Below the pieces are notes generated by a model. The model made no database searches. It had not been told where the DNA came from and saw nothing but the letters and a program-made list of their open reading frames with translations. From contig NC_087064.1 in the NCBI RefSeq assembly GCF_963678635.1, positions 5,430,411-5,494,410 on the forward strand: a stretch of 64,000 bases of DNA, in the 5' to 3' direction. This document shows, in pieces, positions 13,301-22,074 of this stretch. Position numbers and translations under genes: made by a program. Origin of the DNA: Symsagittifera roscoffensis (Eukaryota; Xenacoelomorpha; Acoela; Convolutidae). How positions within the stretch are numbered: position 1 is the stretch's first letter; each line of letters opens with the position of its first letter.

Positions 13301-15511
13301 CGAAATACACCACCTGAATTACTTACACGAAAAACAACAGTTGAAATACCCAAAAATATAAAATTCTACCTTGCAGAAAACGAAACATCACCTCGATTAG
13401 AATGCAAATATGCAGTAAAAACTGATATTGAACAATCACAAATAAATAATTTACAACATTTCCCACTTTATTTAGATTGTCAAAATAATCATTATGAAGT
13501 TGATTTACTTGGAACATCAACCTTCAAACCAATCCCATATTCTCAATGGATAAAAAATAACACCCAACAAAAACGAACAAAACAACACCTACCTAAAAAA
13601 GACCATTTTCCACTAATTGAAAAAGAAGATTTAACTGATAAAATAAATTTATCAGGACCACAAACAAATGATTCAAAATACACAATAAATCAAGTTTTTG
13701 ACCTCCATGACCCACTTGATACAATACCCTTATCTAAATTAGAAATCGAAAATATTTTTCTCCCCCCAACAGAAACAATTACAATTTCAACACTGAAACA
13801 ATATCAAAACCTTGACCCAGTAATTAGACAACTGAAATCATGGCACAAATATAAAACTAAACCTATCAAAGCAGATTCAACCATTCTAGGAAACAAAACA
13901 CTCCTCCGATACTTTCGAAAATTTAACAACACAACAATTAACGAAAACACAGACCTTTTAGAGTATAACATGAATGAATCTACAGTTCCATGTCTCCCTA
14001 TAAGTATGATTCTTATAGCTTTTAATATTTCACATACACAAAATATTAAAGGACACTCTGGATCAGAAAAAACATATTCAAATTTTATACAAAATTTTTA
14101 CTTCCCAAATGCACCAATTTGGATAAAAGTACTATGCAATGACTGTATAGTATGTCAACTAAATAAACCTTACCCAAATCAAAAACAAATAGCACAAAAA
14201 CAAGATTTTAAAGGACAAAGTTTGTACTTTAATCATCGTATCTCATTTGATACTAAAGGACCAATTTCACCCTCATCAGAAGGAAACTCCTACATTATGG
14301 TAATTGTTGACGCATTTACACATTATGTAGCACTTAACCCAGTACCACATTGTAACGCTTATTACGCTTACACAACACTTTATGAACACTGGATAGCAAA
14401 ATTCGGACTACCAGAAATTTTAGTTACAGACAACGGTACAGAATTCATAAATAATGAAATTATCACACTATGTCATTTATATAACATTAAACACAAACCA
14501 CGTACATCTCATGCACCTTGGACAAACGGCTTAGTCGAAGGTATGAACCGTTCATTACAAGAATATCTTAGATGTATCATCAACGGAAATGATACAAAAT
14601 ATACCGAATGGTCAGCAGATGTAAAATTATTTCCCTTAGCATATAATTCACAAATTACGACAACTTTAGGAATGTCACCATACGAAATGGTTTTTAACCA
14701 AAAGCCACGCAAACCAATAATGTTTACAGCAAATTCTCATAAAAACGCACAAGGTTATTGTCAACCAAATAAAGACTCAATTTGTTATAACCTCCCATTA
14801 CATACGCACGATGAAGATCATTTTCATCACCCACAAATTCTTAAATTAGCCTCCGGTACACACACCGAATGGATTTTAAATAGAGATAAGAAACACAATG
14901 AAATTTACCAAAAAATAACGAAAAAGTTATTACAAAGACAAAACATAAATGACCAAATCAATTCACGTTTTACACCAGCTTCCGATTTAAAAATTGGAAC
15001 ATTTGTTTTAATACCTAATTTTAATACTCAAAAAGGAATTTCTAAAAAATTACAACCCCTCCGAAAAGGACCCTACCAAATAATTGCAAAACCCACTGAT
15101 GTCACATATAAAATTACCGACTCAGACAAAAAAGAAATCGTTCAGCACCGAAACAACCTATTACCTTATTACCCAAAAGAATACGCACTCCGCGAATTAA
15201 CTCAATTATATTCTTTCACAGGATTAAAAATCATTCAAAACGAACCACATCTGAAAAACACAGAACAAAATGATAACCCCACCGAAAATCAAAACACAAA
15301 ACCAACCGCCACCAAAAACAATACACAAAACCATAAAGAATCTCCAAAACCAAGAAAAAATAGAAAAATGACAGAACAAATAATACCCCAAGAAGAAATA
15401 GACAAATCAGAACATAGAAAAACAACAAGACTCCGAAATCAACCACGTAAAAACTACAAAATGTTCATCCCCCAATCTAAAATATTAAAGAAAGTAGAAT
15501 TTAAAAAGTAA
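7289..15511 (+). CDS. Gag-Pol polyprotein of element A
   Basis: 2740 residues in one frame from ATG 7289. A gag-like helical domain lies at about residues 599-787, preceded by a Q/N/P-rich region. One zinc knuckle CX2CX4HX4C is C842, C845, H850, C855. Residues about 890-1070 are an N/R/S/Y low-complexity tract. Aspartic protease has DSG at 1229-1231. RT has motif A D1674 and YLDD at 1737-1740. RNase H starts near D1886. Integrase has an HHCC zinc domain near 2245-2295 and D2321, D2381, E2417 with D-X35-E spacing. The C-terminus is basic. Every catalytic residue I checked is present, so the protein looks competent. Gag and Pol share one frame with no stop, so the ratio must be set by processing or other means. 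The order protease-RT-RNase H-integrase places it in Ty3/gypsy (Metaviridae-like). Confidence 0.95.
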   Translation: MSSTHTPGDETPDDDEIFPFIVDADTDRGQHIFCQNLLVNLFEPGISPCKTEFPDVKIKRQIIDHYLKDICNITQQYGIYSIEFTSPNHNNRKYTIQTDDLDLEFSKVFSEYIKSIQYHNSQRANSIFTNEVFAIIYSYISILENEIPLTNVSPTETSKHLKVRHEITLLSSYLNIIKENFTKDDVSQHTKHDLQKILAWFIIDYFTHNIDLIAQARKNFRPQNSNDDTAITEQSDYVWDPEWSHHAFISFPQSISSQAIGTISYIRDYVRVIPLTIDATPLNYNTFLPDTQNNSLNSTVIHNENLNGTRNLTQQDIQTPSHFINEEIVHTTTTQQSISPIRPNLTTPRNTNPSQTQVTLQSTVKPSVAPKYSHMDYQTYRPMTIPSKTRKTFTKNNFADHNYNYTHPSKTNYQPQRNFNQYTKPRNWDNPTAQYNSKNFQPNPPQDRSENYPFFQQNKNKKQTSYQMDYLSSDDDFLQPDIFAPNTQEYRRQGIQRTRTNHRNFSPQSIDAQHQQPIQQQNPINTQSFQPIQQQNPMTAHSYQASQMQNEIPLPYYLQQHEITRNQLSNFSQMPNAAESLQMTMNPYLMGGSSITSNKPLMVFTGTDPEYSVEDYLNAVTANLILNIGPEPINTPLHQNWIHRRTALIQTTLDGAAQKWFSVLPLEIKSNWKRFTQEFSKMFDSERNKQQQRVLCNEIRRLPNETIKQIAVRIETLVRKAYSLNTHDYKNTKMTEILMMTLTPQLRKIAIKKRASHPSSIREPDLDFRKLVDKLEQAEITMKLEETENLKLQYVNKIETTPTNINNIQESETDLVEKITEILNIYEKNPNFKGKPSFKKWCNYCRRYGHSISECRQKQQDIQNKPQKYKEPNKSFYQYMKKDQNLPNKNVYSNNSSGKPLPNNTSYTRNQSPYNSSYRGRSPERRNTQNSSQNHYNRPNSRNNYSRSNSNTQRFVSRSNSQSRNNYYPNNQSRNSSYNRNRNYSYNRNRSYSNNRNQNYPNNRSRNNSYNRSNYNRPNNNYQNRSRNNSQNRHPSYNNRYRNYSQSPHRNNNHYNNSNNRHRSSTPKHQRQINQVQANPETTSDPPGIDDTVTDTLQLNQINCTSSDSESDTENTLAINMIKVENDYESVIYEQPFSSHIYENQSEFLQNYYTTPINSTPTTQETNEINTTDQTNKNTKTKCLNTNHIYQNIQKEQPKEKIWTIPFLLGSPRNKEFQPPDLEIDFLIDSGAESNIINIPTWNEIKTLHPKLTPLETSSKLATAQGSTLINYGKIQLFLLPTRTMEQSKILNKPFKQIFHITDIKYNIIGIPFISKYIPTINILNSKILIKDKYTKTKETSLKFFQRLNKQPPFFSKFYPIYNQQRKHLKPLSGNIYNFSIKQVHQYDKEQNKQKFYMSDFEFKPIHKFFKITISSIKYLKNSNSDIISLHVYNNTPYQVTLPLGLLGYCETNATISPIHEKAYRVNNILQLLDICQSTILNEELSINNIISNENRNTDYFTKTPYFKPTFNISNYTEDQQKFLTMFNFQHSQITQDEFEKLAKQLIKYSSVYATSKFDVGKISSSLHLPLKPDAVFKKQRASKVPIHLHDKVNRLLDILEQYNIISPVNKEEQPKGNTFINPVIILAKGESLKIVLDARYLNSLIDESKCNWPIEPIQVILTKINGKYFTTADMNSAYNQMPLDEQSRRLTQFVIGNQQYEFNRLFYGISIGPAAFSAFMSKIFRPLILKKNAITYLDDVFMQSQTKDEMFKVLEKYHQILQNENLKAAPDKSHFFLTRVKFLGHNIERKTITPLKSRIDAIQKLQPPTNKKKIQEFLGMLNFLSKYVYKMQLYLRPFYNILRQQNNFEWNTEHQARFEEIKKLLTEQISNTIPDPDQPFYAMCDASNFGIGAALLQSHNGTNKMNLISANSRLFTQAELRLSTLMRECTAIIYTLTEYEFLILGSKHPTVLFTDHKPIIFLFTQKSNPNHRVYRFQLILMKFPNLHIVWTAGKNLALPDTLSRNTPPELLTRKTTVEIPKNIKFYLAENETSPRLECKYAVKTDIEQSQINNLQHFPLYLDCQNNHYEVDLLGTSTFKPIPYSQWIKNNTQQKRTKQHLPKKDHFPLIEKEDLTDKINLSGPQTNDSKYTINQVFDLHDPLDTIPLSKLEIENIFLPPTETITISTLKQYQNLDPVIRQLKSWHKYKTKPIKADSTILGNKTLLRYFRKFNNTTINENTDLLEYNMNESTVPCLPISMILIAFNISHTQNIKGHSGSEKTYSNFIQNFYFPNAPIWIKVLCNDCIVCQLNKPYPNQKQIAQKQDFKGQSLYFNHRISFDTKGPISPSSEGNSYIMVIVDAFTHYVALNPVPHCNAYYAYTTLYEHWIAKFGLPEILVTDNGTEFINNEIITLCHLYNIKHKPRTSHAPWTNGLVEGMNRSLQEYLRCIINGNDTKYTEWSADVKLFPLAYNSQITTTLGMSPYEMVFNQKPRKPIMFTANSHKNAQGYCQPNKDSICYNLPLHTHDEDHFHHPQILKLASGTHTEWILNRDKKHNEIYQKITKKLLQRQNINDQINSRFTPASDLKIGTFVLIPNFNTQKGISKKLQPLRKGPYQIIAKPTDVTYKITDSDKKEIVQHRNNLLPYYPKEYALRELTQLYSFTGLKIIQNEPHLKNTEQNDNPTENQNTKPTATKNNTQNHKESPKPRKNRKMTEQIIPQEEIDKSEHRKTTRLRNQPRKNYKMFIPQSKILKKVEFKK

Positions 15512-16339
15512 TTTTAAGATTTCATACTTCACAATCTTGAAACCTCCGTAACATTTTTCATTTCAATTTTTCAAAATAACATGCTCACAAGTACGCAATA
15601 ATTCTAGTTCAAAATAAACCAATAGGATTCATCCAATCCGCCACTTTCTCTAACTCAAACTAAGATCAATTAGACGAATAATCTAGAACTCCAGGCACAT
15701 CTCTAACTATAACTTTACAACCTCCAGGTCAAAAATAAGCAAACCACTCCAACTTGACAGTTAAAATAAATATCACCATAATACCGTACCCCTCCCTTAT
15801 CTAATAACCCAAAGATCAACAATATTTCCCCAACTCAGACCACGAATACCCCCAAAACAAATTTGATAACTTAGCCTAAAGTAACAAAATGAAGATTTTA
15901 ATTAGCCTAAAGTATAAAAATCTTACCATACCCCGGATCATTTGACAAACAAAAATAAAGAAAAAGACGACCTCCCAGTCACCATGAAAATTGCCCCCAA
16001 CAATTTTTTACAAAACTCAACCCACTTGTCAAAAAACTAATAAATAATTCGACCACACTAGAAAATCGCCTCAAACAGCAAAAAATATTCGACCAAGAGA
16101 TCATTTCTTAAATGCTCTTCTCTCAAACAGTTGCTCAAATACTTATAAATTTTAAACATTTTTTTTTCAATACTTGAAGCCTTTATAATATTTCTTTTTG
16201 ATATACTTGAATATTTTCTAATAATCCTAATCATTTTTTGTAACATTTTTTTAATTTTCTACACAATACTCGAACTATTCCTCCAACTTTCCAAAACCCT
16301 TGAATATATCCACAGGTACGATTTTAACAACTTGTCTAA
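15512..16339 (+). other. Spacer between pol and the accessory ORFs of element A
   Basis: No frame with support. It holds a pyrimidine-rich tract and a possible 5' splice site CAGGTACG at 16313-16320, just before the membrane ORF. It may carry splice signals for subgenomic mRNAs of the env-like genes. Confidence 0.4.
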
Positions 16340-16528
16340 ATGATACGAACAATTTTCAGTAGAACTGATATTTTTTTATTGTTTGTAATTTTCATAACAT
16401 TTTTATCATCCCTCATTTTGACAATATGTAAATGTATAAAGAAAGCAATCATCACATTTGCCCTAGCAACAATTTTTCTAATTATTTTTTTGGAAGAATA
16501 TTATAATAAACATAAACCTTCCCACTAA
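16340..16528 (+). CDS. Small two-segment membrane ORF
   Basis: 62 residues from an ATG. Two hydrophobic stretches (about residues 12-30 and 37-54) are joined by a short basic loop (CKCIKK). It could be a small membrane protein comparable in shape to a viroporin; that is inference from hydropathy only. It ends 5 bases before the ATG-less frame opens. No homologue was recognised. Confidence 0.4.
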   Translation: MIRTIFSRTDIFLLFVIFITFLSSLILTICKCIKKAIITFALATIFLIIFLEEYYNKHKPSH

Positions 16529-16533
16529 AGTAA

Positions 16534-17670
16534 AAATTCAAAAATCCATCAAAAATTGCTACCCAACAGTCACAGAATCAGTCTTCACCGACATCATCCC
16601 AAGATAATCCAACACCACCTTCAACTACTCAAAATCCTCAAACATCTACACGAATTTCTTTTCAAGACAATCCATACACTTTTGAAGAACGGCACGCTCG
16701 TTTATCTGAACCACTAGAACCAGTTCAACGACAAGCATCCCTAAGTGAACCAACATACAATCTTTACCCAACACTACCACAAGAACTAAGTAGAATACGA
16801 AACCTTAGTCAAAACCAAAACACAACAGAAATAAATAGACAAATTATACATCCTCGACGAAATAGAAATTTTCAAACTCCCCGAGTTCATTTTGATATAC
16901 CTCAATCCCCATCACAAACCACTCCAGAAAACACCACTGGTATCACACCAGAAACTCCTACACTTTTTTCACAACGAAGCACTTCAAGTCTACCTTCAGA
17001 CTACTTAGGTTCAACACCAACATCTGAGCAAATACGTGAAAATCCCTTTAACCCCCCAAACCAGGCATCGCGACTACCATATTGGACTACACATTCATTT
17101 ACACAAGGTGAACCAAATTTAGTCAATGACCCCATAGATATTTCTACGGATACAACAACATCCTCATCACTACCAGAAACATTATCACTACCATCAACAC
17201 CATCAATAAGCCAATTTTCACCACCACCCTTTAACTTAAATTTTCCAAATAATCTCGACGCCAGATATCGAGAACAATCATCAATAAATATTCCTTTAAG
17301 ACTAGATTGGAATACATTCACAGCACCTCCACCATTATTTGGACAACATCAAGAAAGTAACCGCCTTCATAACTGGGCACTTAATAGATTACAATATCGC
17401 CAAGATATTCATAACGATATCCGTGATCACAATATTCAAATACTCCAACAAAACAGTTTACAATTAAAGTTTGAAATCACAGTTAAGTTAAATAACATTA
17501 CCCAACATCCCTACCCATTAAATCCACCTAACATAACAGCTCAATCACTACCACCACCGTTTATAACTACTGAAGTAATATATAAATACGACAGATACAC
17601 CAAAAACACAATTGGTTACATTACATTTTATAACCCATACTCAGGATTATCATACACATGTATATTCTAA
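16534..17670 (+). CDS. 378-codon open frame with no ATG
   Basis: Open from just after a TAA (16531-16533) to TAA 17668-17670, with no methionine codon anywhere. The first ~270 codons are rich in S, T, P, Q and N (a disordered type of region). The last ~100 look folded (for example NNITQHPYPLNPPN, IYKYDRYTKN). Codon usage matches the rest of element A, which argues for real coding. Expression must use splicing to a start codon upstream, a non-AUG start, or a shift from another frame. Its last 13 bases overlap the next ORF. The product is not recognised. Confidence 0.6.
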   Translation, partial: KFKNPSKIATQQSQNQSSPTSSQDNPTPPSTTQNPQTSTRISFQDNPYTFEERHARLSEPLEPVQRQASLSEPTYNLYPTLPQELSRIRNLSQNQNTTEINRQIIHPRRNRNFQTPRVHFDIPQSPSQTTPENTTGITPETPTLFSQRSTSSLPSDYLGSTPTSEQIRENPFNPPNQASRLPYWTTHSFTQGEPNLVNDPIDISTDTTTSSSLPETLSLPSTPSISQFSPPPFNLNFPNNLDARYREQSSINIPLRLDWNTFTAPPPLFGQHQESNRLHNWALNRLQYRQDIHNDIRDHNIQILQQNSLQLKFEITVKLNNITQHPYPLNPPNITAQSLPPPFITTEVIYKYDRYTKNTIGYITFYNPYSGLSYTCIF

Positions 17671-18320
17671 AATTATTAATTTTTCTCCAACTCCCTTTTC
17701 TAGTAACCCCAAATCAAAACATAAACCCTTCCCCTCGCACAGGACCACAAGATTTATTAGTAACACATTACGATTGCGAAGAAAATGAACAAAAAACACT
17801 ACACAAATATGCAATAAATCAAGTATCACAATGTGAAACAGAACCACAAGCTATAGAAACCACAGATGTAATAGCAACACTCTATTCAAAAGCCCGAGCA
17901 ACAACAGTTACAGGTTATAAATTCACAGCGACATTTTCCGAAAAGAAAGTACATTGTTCACAAGTCTCAAACGGAAACAAAAACCGACTTGACCATGAAT
18001 CATTCTATCAAAGTAATATAGAACGTCTTTTACATCTCAATCCCGACGATTGTAAAAATGAATTACTTAGACTAAACATCACACAAAATAAAAACTCCCA
18101 AAGAAAGTTAGTTAATTTTCAAGTTTTTCCAGACTCTGTACATCAATCACAACTTGAAAGACACCAAGGACATATAAAACTAGACGAAAAATACCCGTAT
18201 AACGGCGCACACGGACGATTAACCTATGACCTACATGATAAACATTGGATACCACACATTGGTATAAATAACCCATCAAACTTAAAGCAGACACGAAAAA
18301 TAAAGGATACCAAGAAATAA
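17658..18320 (+). CDS. Secreted N-terminal part of an envelope-like protein
   Basis: 220 residues from ATG. Residues 1-20 form a good signal peptide (MYILKLLIFLQLPFLV). The rest is hydrophilic, with several cysteines and a glycosylation sequon (LNITQN). It ends in a basic tail, and its TAA overlaps the ATG of the next ORF by one base (TAATG). The next ORF lacks a signal peptide but has membrane segments, so the two probably make one envelope-like glycoprotein, through a -1 shift or reinitiation, or are a single gene split by one indel. The -1 frame is open from 18272 to the junction. I did not find a canonical slippery heptamer. The glycoprotein family was not assigned. Confidence 0.6.
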   Translation: MYILKLLIFLQLPFLVTPNQNINPSPRTGPQDLLVTHYDCEENEQKTLHKYAINQVSQCETEPQAIETTDVIATLYSKARATTVTGYKFTATFSEKKVHCSQVSNGNKNRLDHESFYQSNIERLLHLNPDDCKNELLRLNITQNKNSQRKLVNFQVFPDSVHQSQLERHQGHIKLDEKYPYNGAHGRLTYDLHDKHWIPHIGINNPSNLKQTRKIKDTKK

Positions 18321-20275
18321 TGTTTTTCGATTGGAAAATACAACTCGAAAAAATACAACTCACACGAGATTTATCTGATAATACAATGATCTATCAAGGA
18401 ATCCGACTACCTTGTAAAAATGATCAAGGATATTGCGACCCTACAACAAGAACACAAGCAACAATTGTTTGGTTCCCCGAAGATACATGTACAACATTTC
18501 AAGTAGCAAAAATACACGCTCGTATGATAAAATTTCACGAAAAATATTTCATACAATCCATTCCTTATGAACAAGTCCATCCATCACGCAAACTAAGTTC
18601 CGATTTTAGAAACATAGACAATATAGAAAATAAATTGACACGATTTCAAATATATCAAGAAACAGAACTTGCATGTAAATACAGGAATCCACTTCACAGA
18701 ACACAATACTCTGAAATATTAGTTGAATACGAAAAAGGATTCGACATGACCACTGGAAAAGTAAAAATCGACCCATATGCCACAGGTCATCCTCTAAACG
18801 AAGGAACATCCTATATACCAGTTAATTTTGAAAAAAGCAACGGACAACCTGGTGGACATCTAAAACCTTATGACACCAGAAGCACACGCTTACAAGAATT
18901 ATCACTAATGAATACTACATATTTCGGTAATATCCACTATGATATTCATTTGGATATGAAACTAGACTATACAATTAGCCGCATTTTTCAAGAAATGTCA
19001 CTCTCCGAATTAGAAACACTACACCAACTATGCGAATTAGAACGAACACAAATATTACAATCACTTGCACTAGCAGTATTAAAAATACCCTACGCAGGAT
19101 ACTTATTATCAGGAAATAGATCAAATTTTTTAGACTATGAAGGAAACATCTTATGGTTTTATACTTGTACCAAAAAAGTATCACCACTATACGTTTTTGA
19201 AGATAAACGATGTTATAAAAGAATCCCTATCTTTTATAAGAATAAAGTACATTTCGTGGATACACTTTCACGAAGAACCTATTTCTGGGATACCGCAGTC
19301 CCATGTGGATCAGAAAATAGCCACAATGTAGTACAACTAAACCCTGATGAAAATAAATATTATCTTCTCACTCCATATCCCACATTAATGCAATCACTCA
19401 AAAAATTTTCACCAGAAAGCATTCGCGCTATCGCTCGAAACCCAAATATAGACCTACAATCAATAGGAATCTATTCAAAATCAGATATTCAACATCACAT
19501 TAGAACACAACAATTCCAAGAATTATTAACACAAATGGACACTATACAAAGACAATCAATAGACCAAAATTTACGCAAACTTGCAGAAACCGCAGGATTT
19601 GCCGATATCTACACCCAAGACTATAGCGGATATTTTAAAGACATTAAAGATTATATATATCTAAACGGCGAAAAATACCGTCCCCAAGATATATCACCAA
19701 TTAACATTTTTAGCTTTGTTACACTCAAAAATGAGATCCTAGATTTTCTAGGATGGCCCTACTACATCTTAGAAAAATTGACTATTTTATACGCAATGTT
19801 TAACTTTATTGGATTTCTTTTCTCACTCTTAAAAGGAATCTACAACACATGTGCTATACACACACAAGTAAACAGACAAGCAAGCGTAGCACGCATACTC
19901 TTTGCAGGATTTTTTGGAATCTTTTCTACATCTATAAACAAAATTCTTTTAGACGCACAAATAAAAGAATATAACACAAAAATAACAACACGACAAAATA
20001 CATACGACGAAGAACATAACAATGTCGACACACAGCCAACGGCACCACAATTACCACCCCTACCAAATAACCATCCACTATCCCTAGTCCCACGAAATTT
20101 TCGAAATTTAGCAATCACACATAATCCAAATTTTCGACTCAATACATCACAAAGTCCCGTCCAACATATAATGACACACCAGTCACAAGATGATAATACT
20201 TATGAACAAATTATTGAACAACCCCATACCACCGCTTTTCAGTCTCAAAATAATCATTTTTTTAGCCCACGATGA
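18320..20275 (+). CDS. Membrane envelope-like glycoprotein ORF
   Basis: 651 residues from ATG 18320. The ectodomain is cysteine-containing (PCKNDQGYCDP, EDTCTTF, YTCTKK, RCYKR, VPCGSEN). A long hydrophobic segment lies at about residues 474-510 and another at about 521-545. A hydrophilic, proline-rich tail follows. This layout (ectodomain, anchor near the C-terminus, tail) is that of retroviral-type Env, and its place downstream of pol agrees. It has no signal peptide of its own. Its TGA overlaps the ATG of the next ORF (ATGA at 20272-20275). I cannot place it in a known fusion-protein class by eye. Confidence 0.65.
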   Translation: MFFDWKIQLEKIQLTRDLSDNTMIYQGIRLPCKNDQGYCDPTTRTQATIVWFPEDTCTTFQVAKIHARMIKFHEKYFIQSIPYEQVHPSRKLSSDFRNIDNIENKLTRFQIYQETELACKYRNPLHRTQYSEILVEYEKGFDMTTGKVKIDPYATGHPLNEGTSYIPVNFEKSNGQPGGHLKPYDTRSTRLQELSLMNTTYFGNIHYDIHLDMKLDYTISRIFQEMSLSELETLHQLCELERTQILQSLALAVLKIPYAGYLLSGNRSNFLDYEGNILWFYTCTKKVSPLYVFEDKRCYKRIPIFYKNKVHFVDTLSRRTYFWDTAVPCGSENSHNVVQLNPDENKYYLLTPYPTLMQSLKKFSPESIRAIARNPNIDLQSIGIYSKSDIQHHIRTQQFQELLTQMDTIQRQSIDQNLRKLAETAGFADIYTQDYSGYFKDIKDYIYLNGEKYRPQDISPINIFSFVTLKNEILDFLGWPYYILEKLTILYAMFNFIGFLFSLLKGIYNTCAIHTQVNRQASVARILFAGFFGIFSTSINKILLDAQIKEYNTKITTRQNTYDEEHNNVDTQPTAPQLPPLPNNHPLSLVPRNFRNLAITHNPNFRLNTSQSPVQHIMTHQSQDDNTYEQIIEQPHTTAFQSQNNHFFSPR

Positions 20276-22071
20276 GCCGCCAACTTGGATCACTACACCG
20301 ATCAAATTCCCACCCAACCAATCTTACCTCCCCAATCCCAATAATACCACTTTTTGCTTTTCCGCCACCCGATTTTCCATCTAGCAATGTAACATCAGGC
20401 ATGAATTCCGACACTAACTCACATATTTCAGTTTTATACTCCATCTCACAGCTAAATAACCCGAATATTGAAACCCCCGATGAATTTGCCGACTCAGAAC
20501 CATCCCCATCCAATAATTTTCATAACCCTTCTAATTTTTCTCAACCTCCTTTTCAACCCATATTGTCCAATAACCCTGACCCAATCACTCCGACACCCTC
20601 TTATGCTTCCCAAGTTACCCCAACCTACTCCTCATACCATTCTGACCAATCATCTCATTCTCCAGACACCCCCCGAATCTCCCCAGAGCTAGATAATTTT
20701 ATTACCCTCCAACAGCAACCCTACCACCTTAACACCCCGACCATAAACCAAATCTCCTCCACTACAAATTCATCCAATCCCCCTACACCCTCTTCAAATT
20801 ATACTGAATCATTAACACCATCATCCACATCCACTATATCTTCACTAAACACTAATAGAGCTTACCGCACTTTTAAAAGAAAATTCCCCAACCATCCTTT
20901 CCCAGCAAAACCAGGAACAGCCCGTGAATACATCAACCATCCCCAGCATACTAACACTAAAGAATTTTTAGCTATCACCTTACCCTCGTTTCCACAATAC
21001 ACTTTAAACACCCCTCACGACGCTAACGAAACACGCAACTTTGTAGATGAATACGTTTTAATGCCCACTCTCTCTTGGACCTCATACTATCATTTCACTA
21101 ACCCTCTTTGCTTACCTTTATCCAGCACTTCCATCGATATAGAACGAAACAAGGACATGCTATATCAACTCACTACACCACTAACCGCTAGACAATTTAC
21201 TTACGTTGGATATAAAAAATCACTAAAAATACACACTGCACCTAGAGCTAATGAATATACACTAGAATATTACGATCACAACATCATTAGAGCTAACCAA
21301 GATCAATTCTTAGACGACGATCGCTTCGCTAATCCACAAATCACCGAGAAATTTTTCATCAAGACACCATATATATTTACACTAAACATCTTCGACCGCA
21401 AGTTTGATCACATTATTTCAGAAGCACTAACAGACACACAAGCATACGAAAGTTTTAAAGAACGCTTCCAAATATTTTCACTAACCTTTCATTTCCTTGC
21501 ACCACACGAAAGAGATTTACACTGCTCACACGATATTATGTTGCGCACTAAACAAACACATACATACAGTTACTATCGTTTCATCCAAAATCACTTTGAT
21601 CTCCACACACCCTCTAGACAACCACACCATCGTTTCCAATTCATCAATTCAAAATACACTTCACCATATTTCCTAAATTTCACATATTGTATTAAAGACA
21701 CTAACCTCCATGGTATTCTTCGTAATTATGACCCCATAACCCAAATGTACATTTTCTGCCCCATCACCAAGACCTTCAACGCCGAAGAATCCCGACCCTT
21801 CCTTATCCCGCACGAGTTCCTGCAACCTATAGAAATCCCAATTTTAGAATTCATCCACAACACTAAATTTAACCACAAATTATATAACTTAATCCAAAAC
21901 ACACCTTATGAGTTTGCAGTAGGCACTGAAGAACTAACCACTATTAAGGCACTTCAATTGCTTTGGCCACTGCTTCAGACTAAAAATATCATCCGCATTC
22001 TAGCTAAACTACTCACAACTTCAGAACTAATTCACGACATCTTCCCCCACGGTTTTTTCCCCGACGACTAA
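20272..22071 (+). CDS. Unrecognised 599-residue accessory ORF
   Basis: Starts in a 4-base ATGA overlap with the envelope-like ORF. Residues 1-~200 are rich in P, S, T and N; residues ~200-599 look like a folded domain with many aromatic and charged residues and no membrane segment or signal peptide. No polymerase, protease, hydrolase or zinc motif was seen. A consensus 5' splice site follows the stop by three bases. It is open over 1.8 kb in a young element and shares the element's composition, so it is likely functional. The role is unknown; accessory, regulatory or structural are all possible. Confidence 0.7.
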   Translation: MSRQLGSLHRSNSHPTNLTSPIPIIPLFAFPPPDFPSSNVTSGMNSDTNSHISVLYSISQLNNPNIETPDEFADSEPSPSNNFHNPSNFSQPPFQPILSNNPDPITPTPSYASQVTPTYSSYHSDQSSHSPDTPRISPELDNFITLQQQPYHLNTPTINQISSTTNSSNPPTPSSNYTESLTPSSTSTISSLNTNRAYRTFKRKFPNHPFPAKPGTAREYINHPQHTNTKEFLAITLPSFPQYTLNTPHDANETRNFVDEYVLMPTLSWTSYYHFTNPLCLPLSSTSIDIERNKDMLYQLTTPLTARQFTYVGYKKSLKIHTAPRANEYTLEYYDHNIIRANQDQFLDDDRFANPQITEKFFIKTPYIFTLNIFDRKFDHIISEALTDTQAYESFKERFQIFSLTFHFLAPHERDLHCSHDIMLRTKQTHTYSYYRFIQNHFDLHTPSRQPHHRFQFINSKYTSPYFLNFTYCIKDTNLHGILRNYDPITQMYIFCPITKTFNAEESRPFLIPHEFLQPIEIPILEFIHNTKFNHKLYNLIQNTPYEFAVGTEELTTIKALQLLWPLLQTKNIIRILAKLLTTSELIHDIFPHGFFPDD

Positions 22072-22074
22072 CAG

